Source: Ehretia macrophylla
Lineage: Eukaryota; Streptophyta; Magnoliopsida; Boraginales; Ehretiaceae
Assembly (NCBI GenBank): GCA_037974665.1
Contig: CM075768.1
Location: 3,994,501-4,058,500, forward strand
Direction of reading: 5' to 3'
DNA length: 64,000 nucleotides
Shown here: piece by piece, positions 25,039 to 38,405 of the stretch
How positions within the stretch are numbered: the first letter of the stretch is position 1
Layout of the letters: the number at the start of each line of letters is the position of its first letter
The notes under the pieces: model-generated
Databases searched by the model: none
The model's input: the letters and a program-made list of their open reading frames with translations, nothing else
Told to the model about the DNA's origin: nothing
Made by a program: the position numbers and the translations under genes

Positions 25039-27533
25039 TGTGACGCCCGAGATTTAGCCATGCATTTAATTACTGTTGCATCCTTTGTTTGCGCATCTCT
25101 TTCTATGCCTTATTAACTGTCTTCTTAGGTTACTATTCACTCCATTTTTAAACTGCATTTTATTAGTTGATTAGCATTTTTATTAAATCATATTAATTAT
25201 TAAAGTAGTGAGAAAAATATGCAATTGAGCTAGAGGCGATAGGAGAGCTCGTTTAGAAAATGATTTTAGTAGTTGAATGAATAGTGTTACGTAACTAACT
25301 TAGAAATTTAATTAACTAGCGCATATGTTTCACTTTAGACTCGTTTTAAGCTTACTACGCGCATTATAATTGACCACTTGAACACCCAAACTTGACCCCA
25401 CCTCAAGGCCTACTTATTAAAACATGACACAAGCTCATTTTAGCACAAAAACACAACAATTTCAGCCTGTGAAGAGTGCCCAAACCCGACAGCCCTTCCC
25501 TTGTGCATTTGGAGATTTTGCTTCATCAAATCATCAATTCAAGCCAAAGCCAAGCCTTGAGCAACTAGTGTAGGGTGTTTGCAAGGTTCCTAGGTGCTCC
25601 TACGTGTATTGGTGAGGGATTTCATGGCTTATTTTTGCATTTCTAAATAGTTGTCAATTTCTTGATTTGTTGAAAATGTGATCAAATGCCATTGTATTAG
25701 TTATCTATTCTATTATACCATGTATATGAATGCTAGAGAACATATTTGAGCCATCGTTTCACAATTTAAACAGTTAGAATCGTTAGTTTGATTTTTAGGG
25801 TGAATAGTGACGTTTTTCTAGGGTTTTGCGTAATTGCTCGAATTAGCTTGATTCAATGCTTCTAATAGATGCCTTAAGTGCTAGTGAAGGTAACCTAATA
25901 GCCCCGTGCACTTGCATTGTCCTTAAATTGCCTAAAATGGAAAATAGCCGACTTTAATTTGGGGCTTTCGGGGTTAATGCGAATTCGGGTGGATTCGGGC
26001 TTCAATTATAGTATCCTTAGGTTACCTAGGTGCTATAGAAGCCTTGATATCCCTTGTTTGAAGCCCGGACAATGTATGTGTAGTTTAAAGCCATAAGAGG
26101 GAATTTGGGACTTTCGGGGTAATCGCGGGCATTTGAATGAGTTAGAGGGTTGAGAGGGTACCTTGAGGGTTAGTTAGAAGGTTGGGAGAGTTTCCTTTGA
26201 AAATGGAATCATTAACCTTGGTTTTGAAGAGAAATAGTTTGAAAACAAAGGGATTTATGAGCTATTTTGGTTGACTCACACTTCTAAACCCATGGTATAA
26301 CTTCTTGAATGTTTATATGTGGTTTCAAGTTGTTTTGAAGCTTTTGGTGTGATTCTATACTTAATTTGCATATGTCTCCTTGTAAAATTGCACATTTGCT
26401 TATATAATTGTTCTATTCTAATTGCATCAAGGTCAACCTACTTTGTTGATCCTCCTATGTGTTAATGCTTATATTATTGCTATTAACTTGCCATTGTTAA
26501 GTGTATTGCATAGTGGTTGCGCAACCATAGTGTCAGGGGCGGATGCGTTGAATATCGGCTGGGCGGCAGAGGGCTTGCCGGTGGATATTCAAACTCCGTG
26601 CCCTAGTCCCCCATTCGCTTGGTCCAGAGATTGCCAGGGGATGTTGGGTCGTAGGATTATCGGGGTACATCCGGAGTACACCCACTGGAGTGTTTGGGGA
26701 TTATGCCGGCTTATCGTGATCGTGCTCGTGGTTCGTGGTTCGTGAATGAAGATCAGTGAAGATTGGTGTATAGGGGATTGTGTGAAATGTATCCTTTTAA
26801 ATGTATGGTTACTTAAGTTATCATTGTTTCTTAAATTGTCTAAGTGATATTTTTGTATAACTGTATTATCTGTTGCATTGCACGCCCCGGGACTATATCC
26901 CTCACTGGGCAACAGTGGTTGCTCATACCTCGATATATGTTTCAGGAGACGCTGAGGGGGATCCCCAGCTTGTTGAGTTAGTTGAGGAGGAGGAAGTTCA
27001 GATTGACCCTTTACCTTAGTTGCTGTGCCTAATAGCTTGAGGTGGTTTAATTCCTTGCTGCTTTGTGGAAGGCTCAACTATTTATTTTATGTCCTATTTT
27101 GTAGCCTAAGGGCTATGTATATGCTTGTTGTATAAGTTGAAGACTAGTTGGTTGTGGTGTAGCTTTGAAAGCCTATGTACTGTAATAACTTATGATCTAC
27201 TTCTATTCGCTTTGCTTGCTTGGGAGTGAATGGCTTAAAATAGAAATGTTTGATCTTCCAATTATGTTTAATTGATTTCCTAGAATGTCATGATTATAAA
27301 ACTATGTTGATAATAAGTTCTCGCATGCTTGTGTGTTTTGGAACTATTGTGTACTATAAGGCTCGGATGTCCTTAGAACTTTGATGTCTAATTAAGAAAA
27401 GCTTGTATTGTATTGTTGGGACTTTGTTTGAGTGTTTACAGGTTTTTAGAATGTCCACGGTACAGGGGAGACTCTGTCCGTGTGTCGGGTCCAGACTTAA
27501 CCTTTAGCTTAGGGGTTGGGTCGGGGCGTAACA
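25039..27533 (+). repeat. 5' LTR of gypsy C
   Basis: Runs from TGTGACGCCCGAG to the LTR end just before the primer site. Landmarks: TTCCTAGG then 17 bases then donor-like GTGAGGGA at 25612, a GC-rich module about 26514-26735 opening with the 14-bp palindrome TGGTTGCGCAACCA (26514-26527), CCTCACTGGGC near 26902, acceptor-like TTTCAG ending 26945, and the short frame 26946-27019. No other gene seen. Confidence 0.93.
26946..27019 (+). other. Acidic short frame in C 5' LTR
   Basis: After GTTTCAG, codons in phase from 26948 read DAEGDPQLVELVEEEEVQID and end PLP then TAG (27017-27019). There are two leftover bases after the acceptor, as in the A/E family. The 3' LTR copy (34478-34551) and both D copies keep the frame. 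Confidence 0.5.
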
Positions 27534-30500
27534 TTTAAGTGGTATCAGAGCTATAGATTGCATGAAGCCGGGTTAAATTTCTCGGTCTGTGGGTAGAGAT
27601 TTGTTATGTGACTTTGTGAATACATGAGTCTTTGATTTTGATTGGCCTAAGTGAAATTTGAATAAGGAATGAATATGCTAACATGGAAATAGAATATCAA
27701 GAGTCTAGAATGTCAAATATGATCTAGTGTACTTCAAGAATGTGGAATGTTTATTTGAACTTCTATGTACTTGACTTTATGTGAATCTAATTGGACTTTT
27801 CTTTATGTGCTTACTTATAAATTGCATATATACATATATATACCTGTCATAACACTTTGCATTCTAGCTATTCGAGATGGGGCCCCGCCGTCGTGATGAT
27901 AATCCGAATGTTGGTGGAAAACCCGAGGGGGTTCATGGGCAAGAAGCTGAGGTGGCCGAAAATGCACCGCAGGTTCAAGAACCGAGCACTGCACAGATCT
28001 TGGCCACGATGGCCACTGCTATGAACACTATCGCCCAGTTTGTTACACAACAGGGTCAGCCAGGGGTCGTTGGAGGTAATCAGGCTGCGAGAGCCGGAGG
28101 TAGTGGTCCTACCGGAGGGAATCTGTATGATCGGTTTATACATCATGGGGCCTATACTTTCTTTGGGGAGCCGGACGATATGAAAGCTGAGATGTGGCTA
28201 AGGAAGTTTGAGAGAGTGGCAGCAATACTCGAGTGCCATGATGACAGGAAGATTACTTATGCTACTTTCCTTCTCGAGGGTGATGCTGAAGATTGGTGGA
28301 ATACCATCAGTGAGAAATGGGGAGTTGAGGGAGTTCATCATTCATGGGCTGACTTTGTCTGAGAATTTCGAGACAAGTATATATCGGTAGTTGCCCGCGA
28401 GAGGCGTCAAACAGAGTTCATAAACTTGAAGCAGGGAAGTATGACGGTAGATCAATACGAGGCTACTTTTACCCGACTTTCCCATTATGTACCAGCTTTG
28501 ATTCAGCCGGAGGACATGAAGATTCAGAGGTTCATCCTGGGTTTGAGGAGGGATATTATGCTGAACTTGTCTTCAAATGATTTTCCCAACTATGCTGCAG
28601 TAGTCCGAGCTGCCTCGAGGTATGAGAAACAGAAGGCCGATGTGTTAACCGAGACCAGTCAATCGAGTAAACGGTTTCAGTCTCAGAGTCAATGGTACCA
28701 GGGGCAGGCTGTATCAGTTGGGCAGAGTTCACAGCCGAGGCAGACTCAGAGTTATACAGGGCCTACTCAGACTCAGTCACGACCAGTTCAGAGTCAGTCT
28801 CAGAGTCAGCTCTGTCCAGCAGTTTCCCGTTCGCAGCAGGGTAGTTCAGCTACCTCTACTTACAGAGCTCCTTCGGGAGGCACTGTTGCAAGACGTCACC
28901 AGCAGTGCAGCTTCTGTCAGTGCCAGGGCCACACTGAGGATGTTTGTTGGAAGAAACATAACAAGTGTACAGGTTGCGGCAGTGATCAGCACAGGGTTAA
29001 AGACTGTCAGAAATTTAAGAACCCTAGGGGTTAGACAGCAGCTCAGAACTCTCAGACCAGGGCACCAGCTGCAGCACCACCACCACGAGGTCAGGCCCGT
29101 GTATTTGCTTTGGATGTTGAGAAGCTTCCGGATACTACCGCTGTGGTAGAAGGTATTTTTCTTCTTAATGATCAATCAGTTAAGGTTTTAATTGATTCCG
29201 AGGCTTCACATTCTTTTATTACTCCTACTTGTGCATAAAATGCTAAATTGAAACATGATAAACTGTTGCATGAGATTGTGGTTTATACTCCTATGGGTCC
29301 GAAGTTTGTTACTAGATCTATTTGCAGAGCATGTAGTATATTTATTGAGGGTCGTGTTTTTCCTGCTGATTTGATTATCCTACCCTTCAATGACTTTGAA
29401 ATTATATTGGGGATGGACTGGTTAAGTAAATATTATGCCCAGCTTGATTGTAGAAAGAAGATTGTGTATCTAGAAATGCCTGACCAGCCTATACTTAAAA
29501 TAGTTGGTAGTAGAAAATCTACGGGAACTCCTATTATTTCTTCTATTAGGGCATCTAAATTATTGAACAAGGGTTGTGAGGCTTATCTTGCATATTTGAT
29601 TAATCAACCTGGGGATCAATTGAAATTGAATGATGTACCTATCGTGAGGGAGTTTTCGGGGGTCTTTCCTGAGGAATTACCTGGGTTACCGCCTGATAGA
29701 GAGATAGAGTTCATGATTGATTTATTGCCGGGGACTTCACCTATCTCTAGGACTCCGTATAGAATGGCTCCACCTGAATTGCAGGAATTGAAAGTTCAAT
29801 TGCAGGGCTTGCTTGAGAAGGGATTCATTCAACCGAGTTCTTCACCGTGGGGCGCGCCAGTTCTATTCGTTAAAAAGAAAGACAGATCTCTTCGCCTATG
29901 CATTGATTATCGAGGTCTTAATCAGGTAACCATCAAAAATAAATATCCTTTGCCTTTAATCGAAGAGTTGTTTGATCAGTTGCAAGGTGCCAGGGTATTC
30001 TCTCAATTCGATCTGAGGCAAGGCTATTATCAGCTGAGGATTAAGAAAGATGATGTTCCTAAAACTGCTTTCAGAACTCGATATGGCCATTATGAGTTTG
30101 TTGTCTTGCCGTTTGGTCTTACTAATGCTCCCGCCGCATTCATGGACTTAATGCAGAGGGTATTCCGTCCTTATCTAGACCAATTTGTGGTCATATTCAT
30201 TGATGATATCCTTGTCTATTCTAAATCTGAGGCGGAACATGAACAGCATCTCAGAATTGTGTTGCAGACTCTTCAGGAGCATCAGTTATTTGCAAAGTTT
30301 AGCAAATGTGAATTCTGGCTTAAGCAAGTTGCTTTTCTTGGCCATATTATCTCGCAGGATGGTATTTCTGTTGATCCAGCGAAGATTGAAGTGGTGTTAT
30401 CTTGGAAACGACCTGAAACTGTTACAGAAATTCGTAGCTTCCTTGGTTTAGCTGGGTATTATCGGAGGTTTGTCAAGGATTTCTCTAAGATTGCAGGGCC

Positions 30501-32571
30501 TTTAACTCAACTTACTCAGAAGAAAACAGTTTTTGACTGGAGTGATAAATGCGAGGCCAGCTTCCAGGAATTGAAGAAGAGATTGACTACAGCTCCTATT
30601 CTTGCTTTACCTGAGGGTTATGATAATCTGGTGATCTATAGTGATGCTTCGAAGGAAGGTCTGGGTTGTGTATTGATGCAGAATGGCAGGGTTATTGCTT
30701 ATGCTTCCAGGAAACTGAAGCCTTATGAACTCAACTATCCGACTCACGATCTTGAGCTTGCAGCTATCATTCTTGCATTAAAGAAATGGCGTCATTATCT
30801 CTGGGGCAACAAATTTGAAATCTTTACAGATCATAAGAGCTTGAAATATCTATTTTCACATAAAGAGTTGAACATGAGGCAGAGGCGTTGGCTGGAATTA
30901 CTTGAGGACTATAACTGCACTATTAACTATCTTCCGGGTAAGGCCAATATTGTTGCTGACGCTTTGAGCCGAAAGGCTACTGTTGCCAGTTTGATTATCA
31001 AGAATTGGGAATTCATGGAAGAATTATGCTTATGGAAGCCTAGTACTTCAAATTCTGGTATTCAATTCGCAAGTTTGCAGATTCAATCTCTGTTATTATC
31101 CAGGATTCGGGAAGCTCAACAGGCTGATCTTCAATTGTTGAAAGTCTTAGAGAATTCTAAAGGGGGAGAGTCGGATTTCAAATTGCACGACGATGGTATT
31201 CTCAAATTCAAAGGTAAAATCTGTATTCCGAATGATCCAACTCTAAAGAAGGATATTCTTGCTGAAGCACACAGTTCCAGATACACTATCCATCCATGCA
31301 GTACTAAAATGTATAAAGATTTGAAGCAGAATTTCTGGTGGAATAATATGAAGAGAGAAATTGTTGACTATGTTGCCCGATGTCTTACTTGTGATAAGGT
31401 TAAAGCAGAGCATCAGAGACCTGCAGGGTTGTTGCAGCCTTTGGCTATTCCTGTTTGGAAATGGGATCATATTACCATGGATTTCGTCTCTGATTTACCG
31501 AGGTCTTCGAAGGGTAATGACTCAGTTTGGGTTATTGTGGATAGACTGACCAAGACTTCTCACTTTATTGCTAAAAAGAAGTCTGATTCTCTTGATAAAC
31601 TGGTAGAGTTGTATATTGAGAATGTTGTCCGACTTCATGGAATTCCAAAGAGTATCGTGTCAGATAGAGATCCCAGATTCACATCTCAGTTCTGGCAGAA
31701 GATTCAAAAAGCTTTGGGCACGAATTTGAATTTCAGTACAGCTTATCATCCTCAGACAGATGGTCAATCCGAGAGAACTATCTTAATCCTCGAGGATATG
31801 TTGCGGGCTTGTATTCTGGACTTCGGTAAGAGTTGGGAGAAGTATTTGCCACTGGCAGAGTTCGCCTACAACAATAGTTATCAAGCTACTATTGGTATGG
31901 CACCTTATGAGGCACTGTATGGGCGTAAATGTCGGTCTCCTCTCTACTGGGATGATGTTGGTGAAATGAAGACGGTCGACCCTACTCTCTTACCTGAAAT
32001 GAACAAAATGATTGATCATGTGCAGCTTATCAGAAAAAGAATGCTTACAGCACAGAGCCGACAAAAGAGTTATGCAGATAGACGCCGTCGTGATCTGAAA
32101 TTTGTCGTGGGCGACCGGGTATTTCTAAAAATTTCTCATTGCAAGGGTTTGATTCGGCATGGTAAAGGAGGTAAACTCAATCCTCGATATGTGGGACCAT
32201 TTGAGATAACTGAAACTGTTGGTGATTTGGCTTATCGTCTAGCTTTACCTCCCAGTCTGGGCAGAATTCATGATGTATTCCATGTTTCTATGCTTCGGAA
32301 GTATCAGCCAGATCCCTCTCACATACTTGAGCCGGAACCGCTAGAGATCAGTGAAACTTTGACCTACACAGAGAAACCTCTTCGAATTGTTGATCAGAAA
32401 GTTCAGGAGCTGAGGACTAAAAGCATTCCGATGGTTAAAGTTCTGTGGGATCATCATGGCGTAGAGGATGCAACGTGGGAGAGAGAGGAACAGATGCGGG
32501 AACGGTATCCAGAGTTATTCGCCGAATCATGTAAGAATTGCAAGGACGCAATTAGTTTAAGGGGGAGAGGA
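27534..32571 (+). pseudogene. Gag-pol region of gypsy C
   Basis: One long polyprotein frame begins at ATG 27877 (MGPRRRDDNPN) and is broken about three times. Parts in order: gag capsid (about 28130-28600), a Gln/Ser-rich linker, CCHC knuckles (about 28905-29020; [14 protein letters not shown]), protease (about 29150-29430), RT (about 29820-30340; [17 protein letters not shown]), RNase H (about 30640-30870; [10 protein letters not shown]), integrase (about 31290-31900; [34 protein letters not shown]) and a chromodomain-like tail (about 32380-32530; [14 protein letters not shown]). The pol frame ends inside the first bases of the 3' LTR. Purine tract AAGGGGGAGAGGA at 32559-32571. Confidence 0.92.
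27540..27552 (+). other. Primer binding site of C
   Basis: TGGTATCAGAGCT, complementary to the 3' end of plant initiator tRNA-Met, six bases after the 5' LTR. Confidence 0.93.
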
Positions 32572-35065
32572 TGTGACGCCCGAGATTTAGCCATGCATTT
32601 AATTACTGTTGCATCCTTTGTTTGCACATCTCTTTCTATGCCTTATTAACTGTCTTCTTAGGTTACTATTCACTCCATTTTTAAACTGCATTTTATTAGT
32701 TGATTAACATTTTTATTAAATCATATTAATTATTAAAGTAGTGAGAAAAATATGCAATTGAGCTAGAGGCGATAGGAGAGCTCGTTTAGAAAATGATTTT
32801 AGTAGTTGAATGAATAGTGTTACGTAACTAACTTAGAAATTTAATTAACTAGCGCATATGTTTCACTTTAGACTCGTTTTAAGCTTACTACGCGCATTAT
32901 AATTGACCACTTGAACACCCAAACTTGACCCCACCTCAAGGCTTACTTATTAAAACATGACACAAGCTCATTTTAGCACAAAAACACAACAATTTCAGCC
33001 TGTGAACAGTGCCCAAACCCGACAGCCCTTCCCTTGTGCATTTGGAGATTTTGCTTCATCAAATCATCAATTCAAGCCAAGCCAAGCCTTGAGCAACTAG
33101 TGTAGGGTGTTTGCAAGGTTCCTAGGTGCTCCTACGCGTATTGGTGAGGGATTTCACGGCTTATTTTTGCATTTCTAAATAGTTGTCAATTTCTTGATTT
33201 GTTGAAAATGTGATCAAATGCCATTGTATTAGTTATCTATGCTATTATACCATGTATATGAATGCTAGAGAACATATTTGAGCCATCGTTTCACAATTTA
33301 AACGGTTAGAATCGTTAGTTTGATTTTTAGGGTGAATAGTGACGTTTTTCTAGGGTTTTACGTAATTGCTCGAATTAGCTTGATTCAATGCTTCTAATAC
33401 ATGCCTTAAGTGCTACTGAAGGTAACCTAATAGCCCCTTGCACTTGCATTGTCCTTAAATCCCCTAAAATGGAAAATAGCCGACTTTAATTTGGGGCTTT
33501 CAGGGATAATGCGAATCCAGGTGGATTCGGGCTTCAATTCTAGTATCCTTAGGTTACGTAGGTGCTATAGAAGCCTTGATATCCCTTGTTTGAAGCCCGG
33601 ACAATGTATGTGTAGTTTAAAGCCATAAGAGGGAATTTGGGGCTTTCGGGGTAATCGCGGGCATTTGAATGAGTTAGAGGGTTGAGAGGGGACCTTGAGG
33701 GTTAGTTAGAAGGTTGGGAGAGTTTTATTTGAAAATGGAATCATTAACCTTGGTTTGGAAGAGAAATAGTTTGAAAACAAAGGGATTTATGAGCTATTTC
33801 GGTTGAATCACACTTCTAAACCCATGGTATAACTTCTTGAGTGTTTATATGTGGTTTCAAGTTGTTTTGAAGCTTTTGGTGTGATTCTATACTTAATTTG
33901 CATATGTCTCCTTGTAAAATTGCATATTTGCTTATATAATTGTTCTATTCTAGTTGCATCGAGGTCAACCTACTTTGTTGATCCTCCTATGTGTTAATGC
34001 TTATATTATTGCTATTAACTTGCCATTGTTAAGTGCATTGCATAGTGGTTGCGCAACCATAGTGTCAGGGGCGGATGTGTTGAATATCGGTTGGGTGGCA
34101 GAGGGCTTGCCGGTGGATATTCAATCTTCGTGCCCTAGTCCCTCATTCGCCTGGTCCGGAGATTGCCAGGGGATGTTGGGTCGTAGGATTATCGGGGTAC
34201 ATCCGGAGTACACCCACTGGAGTGTTTGGGGATTATGCCGGCTTATCGTGATCGTGCTCATGGTTCGTGGTTCGTGAATGAAGACCAGTGAAGATTGGTG
34301 TATAGGGGATTGTGTGAAATGTATCCTTTTAAATGTGTGGTTACTTAAGTTATCATTGTTTCTTAAATTGTCTAAGTGATATTGTTGTATAACTGTATTA
34401 TCTGTTGTATTGCACGCCCCGGGACTATATCCCTCACTGGGCAATAGTGGTTGCTCATACCTCGATATATGTTTCAGGAGACGCTGAGGGGGATCCCCAG
34501 CTTGTTGAGTTAGTTGAGGATGAGGAAGTTCAGATTGACCCTTTACCTTAGTTGTTGTGCCTGATAGCTTGAGGTGGTTTAATTCCTTGCTGCTTTGTGG
34601 AGGGCTCAACTGTTTATTTTATGTCCTATTTTGTAGCCTAAGGGCTATGTATATGCTTGTTGTATAAGTTGAAGACTAGTTGGTTGTGGTGTAACTTTGA
34701 AAGCCTATGTACTGTAATAACTTATGATCTACTTCTATTCGCTTTGCTTGCTTGGGAGTGAATGGCTTAAAGTAGAAATGTTTGATCTTCCAATTATGTT
34801 TAATTGATTTCCTAGAATATCATGATTATAAAACTATGTTGATAATAAGTTCTCGCATGCTTGTGTGTTTTGGAACTATTGTGTACTATAAGGCTCGGAT
34901 GGCCTTAGAACTTTGATGTCTAATTAAGAAAAGCTTGTATTGTATTGTTGGGACTTTGTTTGAGTGTTTACAGGCTTTTAGAATGTCCACGGTACAGGGG
35001 AGACTCTGTCCGTGTGTCGGGTCCAGACTTAACCTTTAGCTTGGGGGTTGGGTCGGGGCGTGACA
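32572..35065 (+). repeat. 3' LTR of gypsy C
   Basis: Second C LTR (TGTGACGCCC ... GGGGCGTGACA), 2494 bp. It has the same landmarks: donor-like GTGAGGG at 33144, palindrome TGGTTGCGCAACCA at 34046-34059, acceptor-like TTTCAG ending 34477, short frame 34478-34551. CCTCG follows at 35066. Confidence 0.94.
34478..34551 (+). other. Acidic short frame in C 3' LTR
   Basis: Same frame as 26946-27019, reading GDPQLVELVEDEEVQIDPLP before TAG. One conservative Glu-to-Asp change is visible and the frame stays open. Confidence 0.5.
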
Positions 35066-35070
35066 CCTCG

Positions 35071-38000
35071 TACATAGCATGGCATACATGAGACTGCCAA
35101 TAGCCGAAGCATAAGGCACACGTTCCATATGTTGCCTTTCATCTTCAGATTTGGGAGACATGTTCTTGGAAAGATGTATTCTATGCCGGATAGGCAGAAG
35201 ACCTTTCTTAGAACTCTCCATATTGAATTTCTTCAATACTCACTCTATGTACAGACTTTGAGACAAGCCAATCAATCTTTTCGTTCTATCTCTATAGACA
35301 CGAATCCCTAAGATATAAGAGGCTTCTTCTAGATCTTTCATGTAGAACTTGTTATTCAACCAAATCTTAGTGGACATCATCTGTTCAACATCATTTCCCA
35401 TTATTAGAATTTCATCAACATACAAAATCAGAAAAGTGGTCATGCCCCCACTATCCTTTTGTATACACAAGGTTCATCGTCATTTCTAATGAAACCAATC
35501 TCTTTGATCTCATTATTAAATTTGATATTCCAAGAACGAAAGGCTTGTTTTAGACCATAAATTGATATTTTGAGCTTACACACTTAATCTTTGTTGGATT
35601 TAAAACCTTCAGGCTGTTCCATATAGATATCTTCCTCAAGATAGCCATTCAAGAACATAGTTTTAACATCCATTTGCCATATCTCAAAATCATTGTGTGC
35701 GGCAATAGCAAGCATGATGCGGATGGACTTAAGCATGGCAACTGGTGAAAAAGTTTCGTCATAATCAACACCTTGTTTCTGACGAAATCCTTTCGCAACC
35801 AGCCTTGCTTTATAAGTTTCCACATTTACATATATTCCAAGTTTCCTTTTGAAGACCCATTTACAACCTATAGGTACAATACCTTCAGGTCGGTCAACTA
35901 AGGTCCAAACATCATTTGAATACATGGAATCTATCTCTGTTTGCATAGCCTGCCTCCATTTCTCGGAATCAATATCTTGTATTGCTTCCTCATAATTAGT
36001 AGGATCATCCAAATGATCTTTATCCCCTATCACAAACAACTCTTGTATTTCCTCAAGCAAATAACCATATATCTCGGGAGGACAGGATACTCTACTAGAT
36101 CTTCGAGGTCCTTGTGTGATAACTGGTTCTGGATCTTGTTGAATTGGTTCGGGATCATGACTTTGATCATTTTGTGGTTCATAAGACTTTTCTTCAATTC
36201 TTATTTGCCTCCTACTACCTCCTTCTTGAACAAACTCTTTTTCAAGAAAAAAGACATCTCGGCTGATCAATATCCTTTGATCATTGGGAAAATAGAAATA
36301 ATATCCTCTAGTCTCCTTAGGATATCCCACAAATTTTCCTTTGTCAGATCTTGCTTCCAACTTGTCTGTCTTAAGTTTCTTAACATAAGCGGGACAACCC
36401 CAAATCCTAATATGATTAGGACTTGGTTTTCTACCAAACCACATCTCATGCGGTGTAATAGGAACAACTTTAGTTAGAGCCCTATTCAACAAGTAAATAG
36501 TCGTAAGAAGTGCATATCCCCACAATTTAATTGAAAGATCAGTGTAACTGATCATAGATCGTACCATATCCATCAATGTATGATTCCTACGTTCAGATAT
36601 TCCATTTAATTGTGGTGTAGCAAGTGAAGTAGTCTGTGATGTTATTCCAGCTTGTTTAAGATATTCAAGAAATTTGGTACTTAAGTATTCACCTCCTCGA
36701 TCGGATCGCAAGGTTTTAATACTTTTTCCCATTTAATTTTCTACTTCAGCTTTAAATTCCTTGAATTTATCAAAAGCCTCAGATTTCTACTTCATTAAGT
36801 ACACATAACCATACCAAGAATAGTCATCGGTAAAGGTTATGAAGTAGATATAACCACCGCGAGCCAAATCTCTAAAGGGTCCGCATACATCACTATGTAT
36901 TAATGCTAACAATTTAGTGGCTCTTGTTCCTTTTCCAACAAATGATGACTTGGTCATTTTTCCGAAAATACAAGACTCACATGTAGGCCCGGGCTCAAAT
37001 CCCAATGAATCGATAAGTTCATTTTGAGCCATCCATGTTAATCTTTTTTCATTAATATGACCGAGTCTCAAGTGCCACAATTGCTTCACATTAATTTGAA
37101 AATCTTTTGTTTGTTTCTCATTTGAAGTGGAAGATGAAGTTACATGCATGCATTCATCCAAATTCAAATGATAAAGTCCGTTCAACAAAGTAGCTGAGCC
37201 GATATATTCATTACGGTAATAAATATTACAACTCTTGTTTGAAAAAGAAAATTCATAATGCTTACAAACAAGTTTAGGAATAGAAACAATATTCCTAACA
37301 GCATTCGGAACAAACAAAACATTTGAAAGATGCAAAACATGACCAGCAGGTAAACAAACTTCAATATTTCCTTTGGCATGGGCCGCAACACTTGCTCCAT
37401 TACCAACCTTCAAAATAATCTCACGCTTCCGAAGCATTATCCTATCATTCAGATTCTATGAGGACATGCAAACATGTGTTGTAGCACCAGAATCTAAAAT
37501 CCAAGATGTACAAGTCGGACTAATTGAAAAATTAGTTTCATTCACAGAAAAAGAAGTTGTACCTCGCGCATTGGCGGCAACCTGTTTCTCTTTCAACTCT
37601 TGAAGGTACAGGGGACAATTTCTTCTCCAATGGCCATCACCCTTGTAGTGATAACACTGCCCTTTAAGGACGGCTTCCTTCTTCTTAACATCTCCAGTGG
37701 GCTTCGGAGCAGTGTCCTTCTTCTTCTCGTTCTTCCTCCTTCTTCTATTCTTGGGCCTAAACCCAGAAGAAGAGGTAGCAACGAAGACAGTCTTCTTACC
37801 TTTTCCCTTGAACTGTGATTGCTCAGTGGTCAACATATTGGCCAGCTCAGGCAGAGAAGCAGAGAGCTTGTTCATTTGAAAGTTCACTATGAACTGATTG
37901 AAGGAAGGTGGGAGGGACTGCAGAATAAGGTCTATGTGCAGCTTACAGTCCATGTCAAACTCATGCATCTCAAGTTGAGTAATTAGATTAATCATCCTGA

Positions 38001-38405
38001 GGACATGTTTGCTGACATCACCACCTTCTTCCAATCTAGCTCTGAACAACTCTTTTGACAGTTCATATCTAGCAACATTACTTTGCTTATCATACAACTC
38101 TTTCAAGTTCAGAATCATGCTAACAGCATCAGACATATTCTCATGCTGCTTTTGCAGTTCATTTGACATTGAAGCAATGATGTAAGCCTTTGCCCTCAAG
38201 TCATGTTCAACCCAGAGCCGATATGTTTCTTGCTATTCTTCAGTTGCAATTTCAGGAAGGGTAGTAGGAGGGGCCTTATCCAGAACATATTCAATCTTTT
38301 CCAATCTCAAAACAATTTTAAGATTGCGAAACCAATCGGGAAAGTTTGGTCCGGTTAAAGCATTTTTATCAAGGATACGGGCAATGGGATTTGAAATAGA
38401 AGCCA
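35071..38405 (-). pseudogene. Copia J gag, protease, integrase and RT
   Basis: Minus-strand copia polyprotein remains. Gag starts near 38405 (ATGG read as CCAT, reading MASISNPIARIL), followed by gag with coiled-coil-like helices and a knuckle-type region near 37630-37660 (CYHYKGDGHWRRNC). Next come protease (ILDSGATTHVC near 37455-37490), the pre-integrase block (LWHLRLGHINEKRL near 37040-37080), integrase core (HSDVCGPF near 36880; TLRSDRGGEYLS near 36700) and RT (GCKWVFKRKLG near 35840-35880; QMDVKTMFLNG near 35660; TFLILYVDE near 35410). Broken several times; the RNase H end lies at 24369-25038 beyond gypsy C. Confidence 0.9.

Larger units (their letters stand above)
25039..35065 (+). mobile_element. 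Gypsy element C, complete with two LTRs, broken a few times
   Basis: Full-length plus-strand Ty3/gypsy chromovirus, 10027 bp, with perfect CCTCG duplications at 25034-25038 and 35066-35070. LTRs are 25039-27533 and 32572-35065, about 2% different by eye, so around 1 million years or less under the rate used for A. The coding part is largely preserved, with about three breaks. It inserted into the RT region of copia J. It is the same family as D, which lies on the other strand from 45692. Confidence 0.95.

Noticed and set aside
26422-26745. A 107-residue open frame in both C LTRs (also 33954-34277)
   Set aside because: It has no clear ATG, lies across the GC-rich module and looks like chance openness of a GC-rich stretch; it is not kept in a recognisable form in the other families.
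26589-27077. A 162-residue antisense frame in C LTRs (also 34121-34609)
   Set aside because: Antisense to the acidic short frame and GC module; it appears only because stops are rare in the complement there, and no family or codon pattern supports it.
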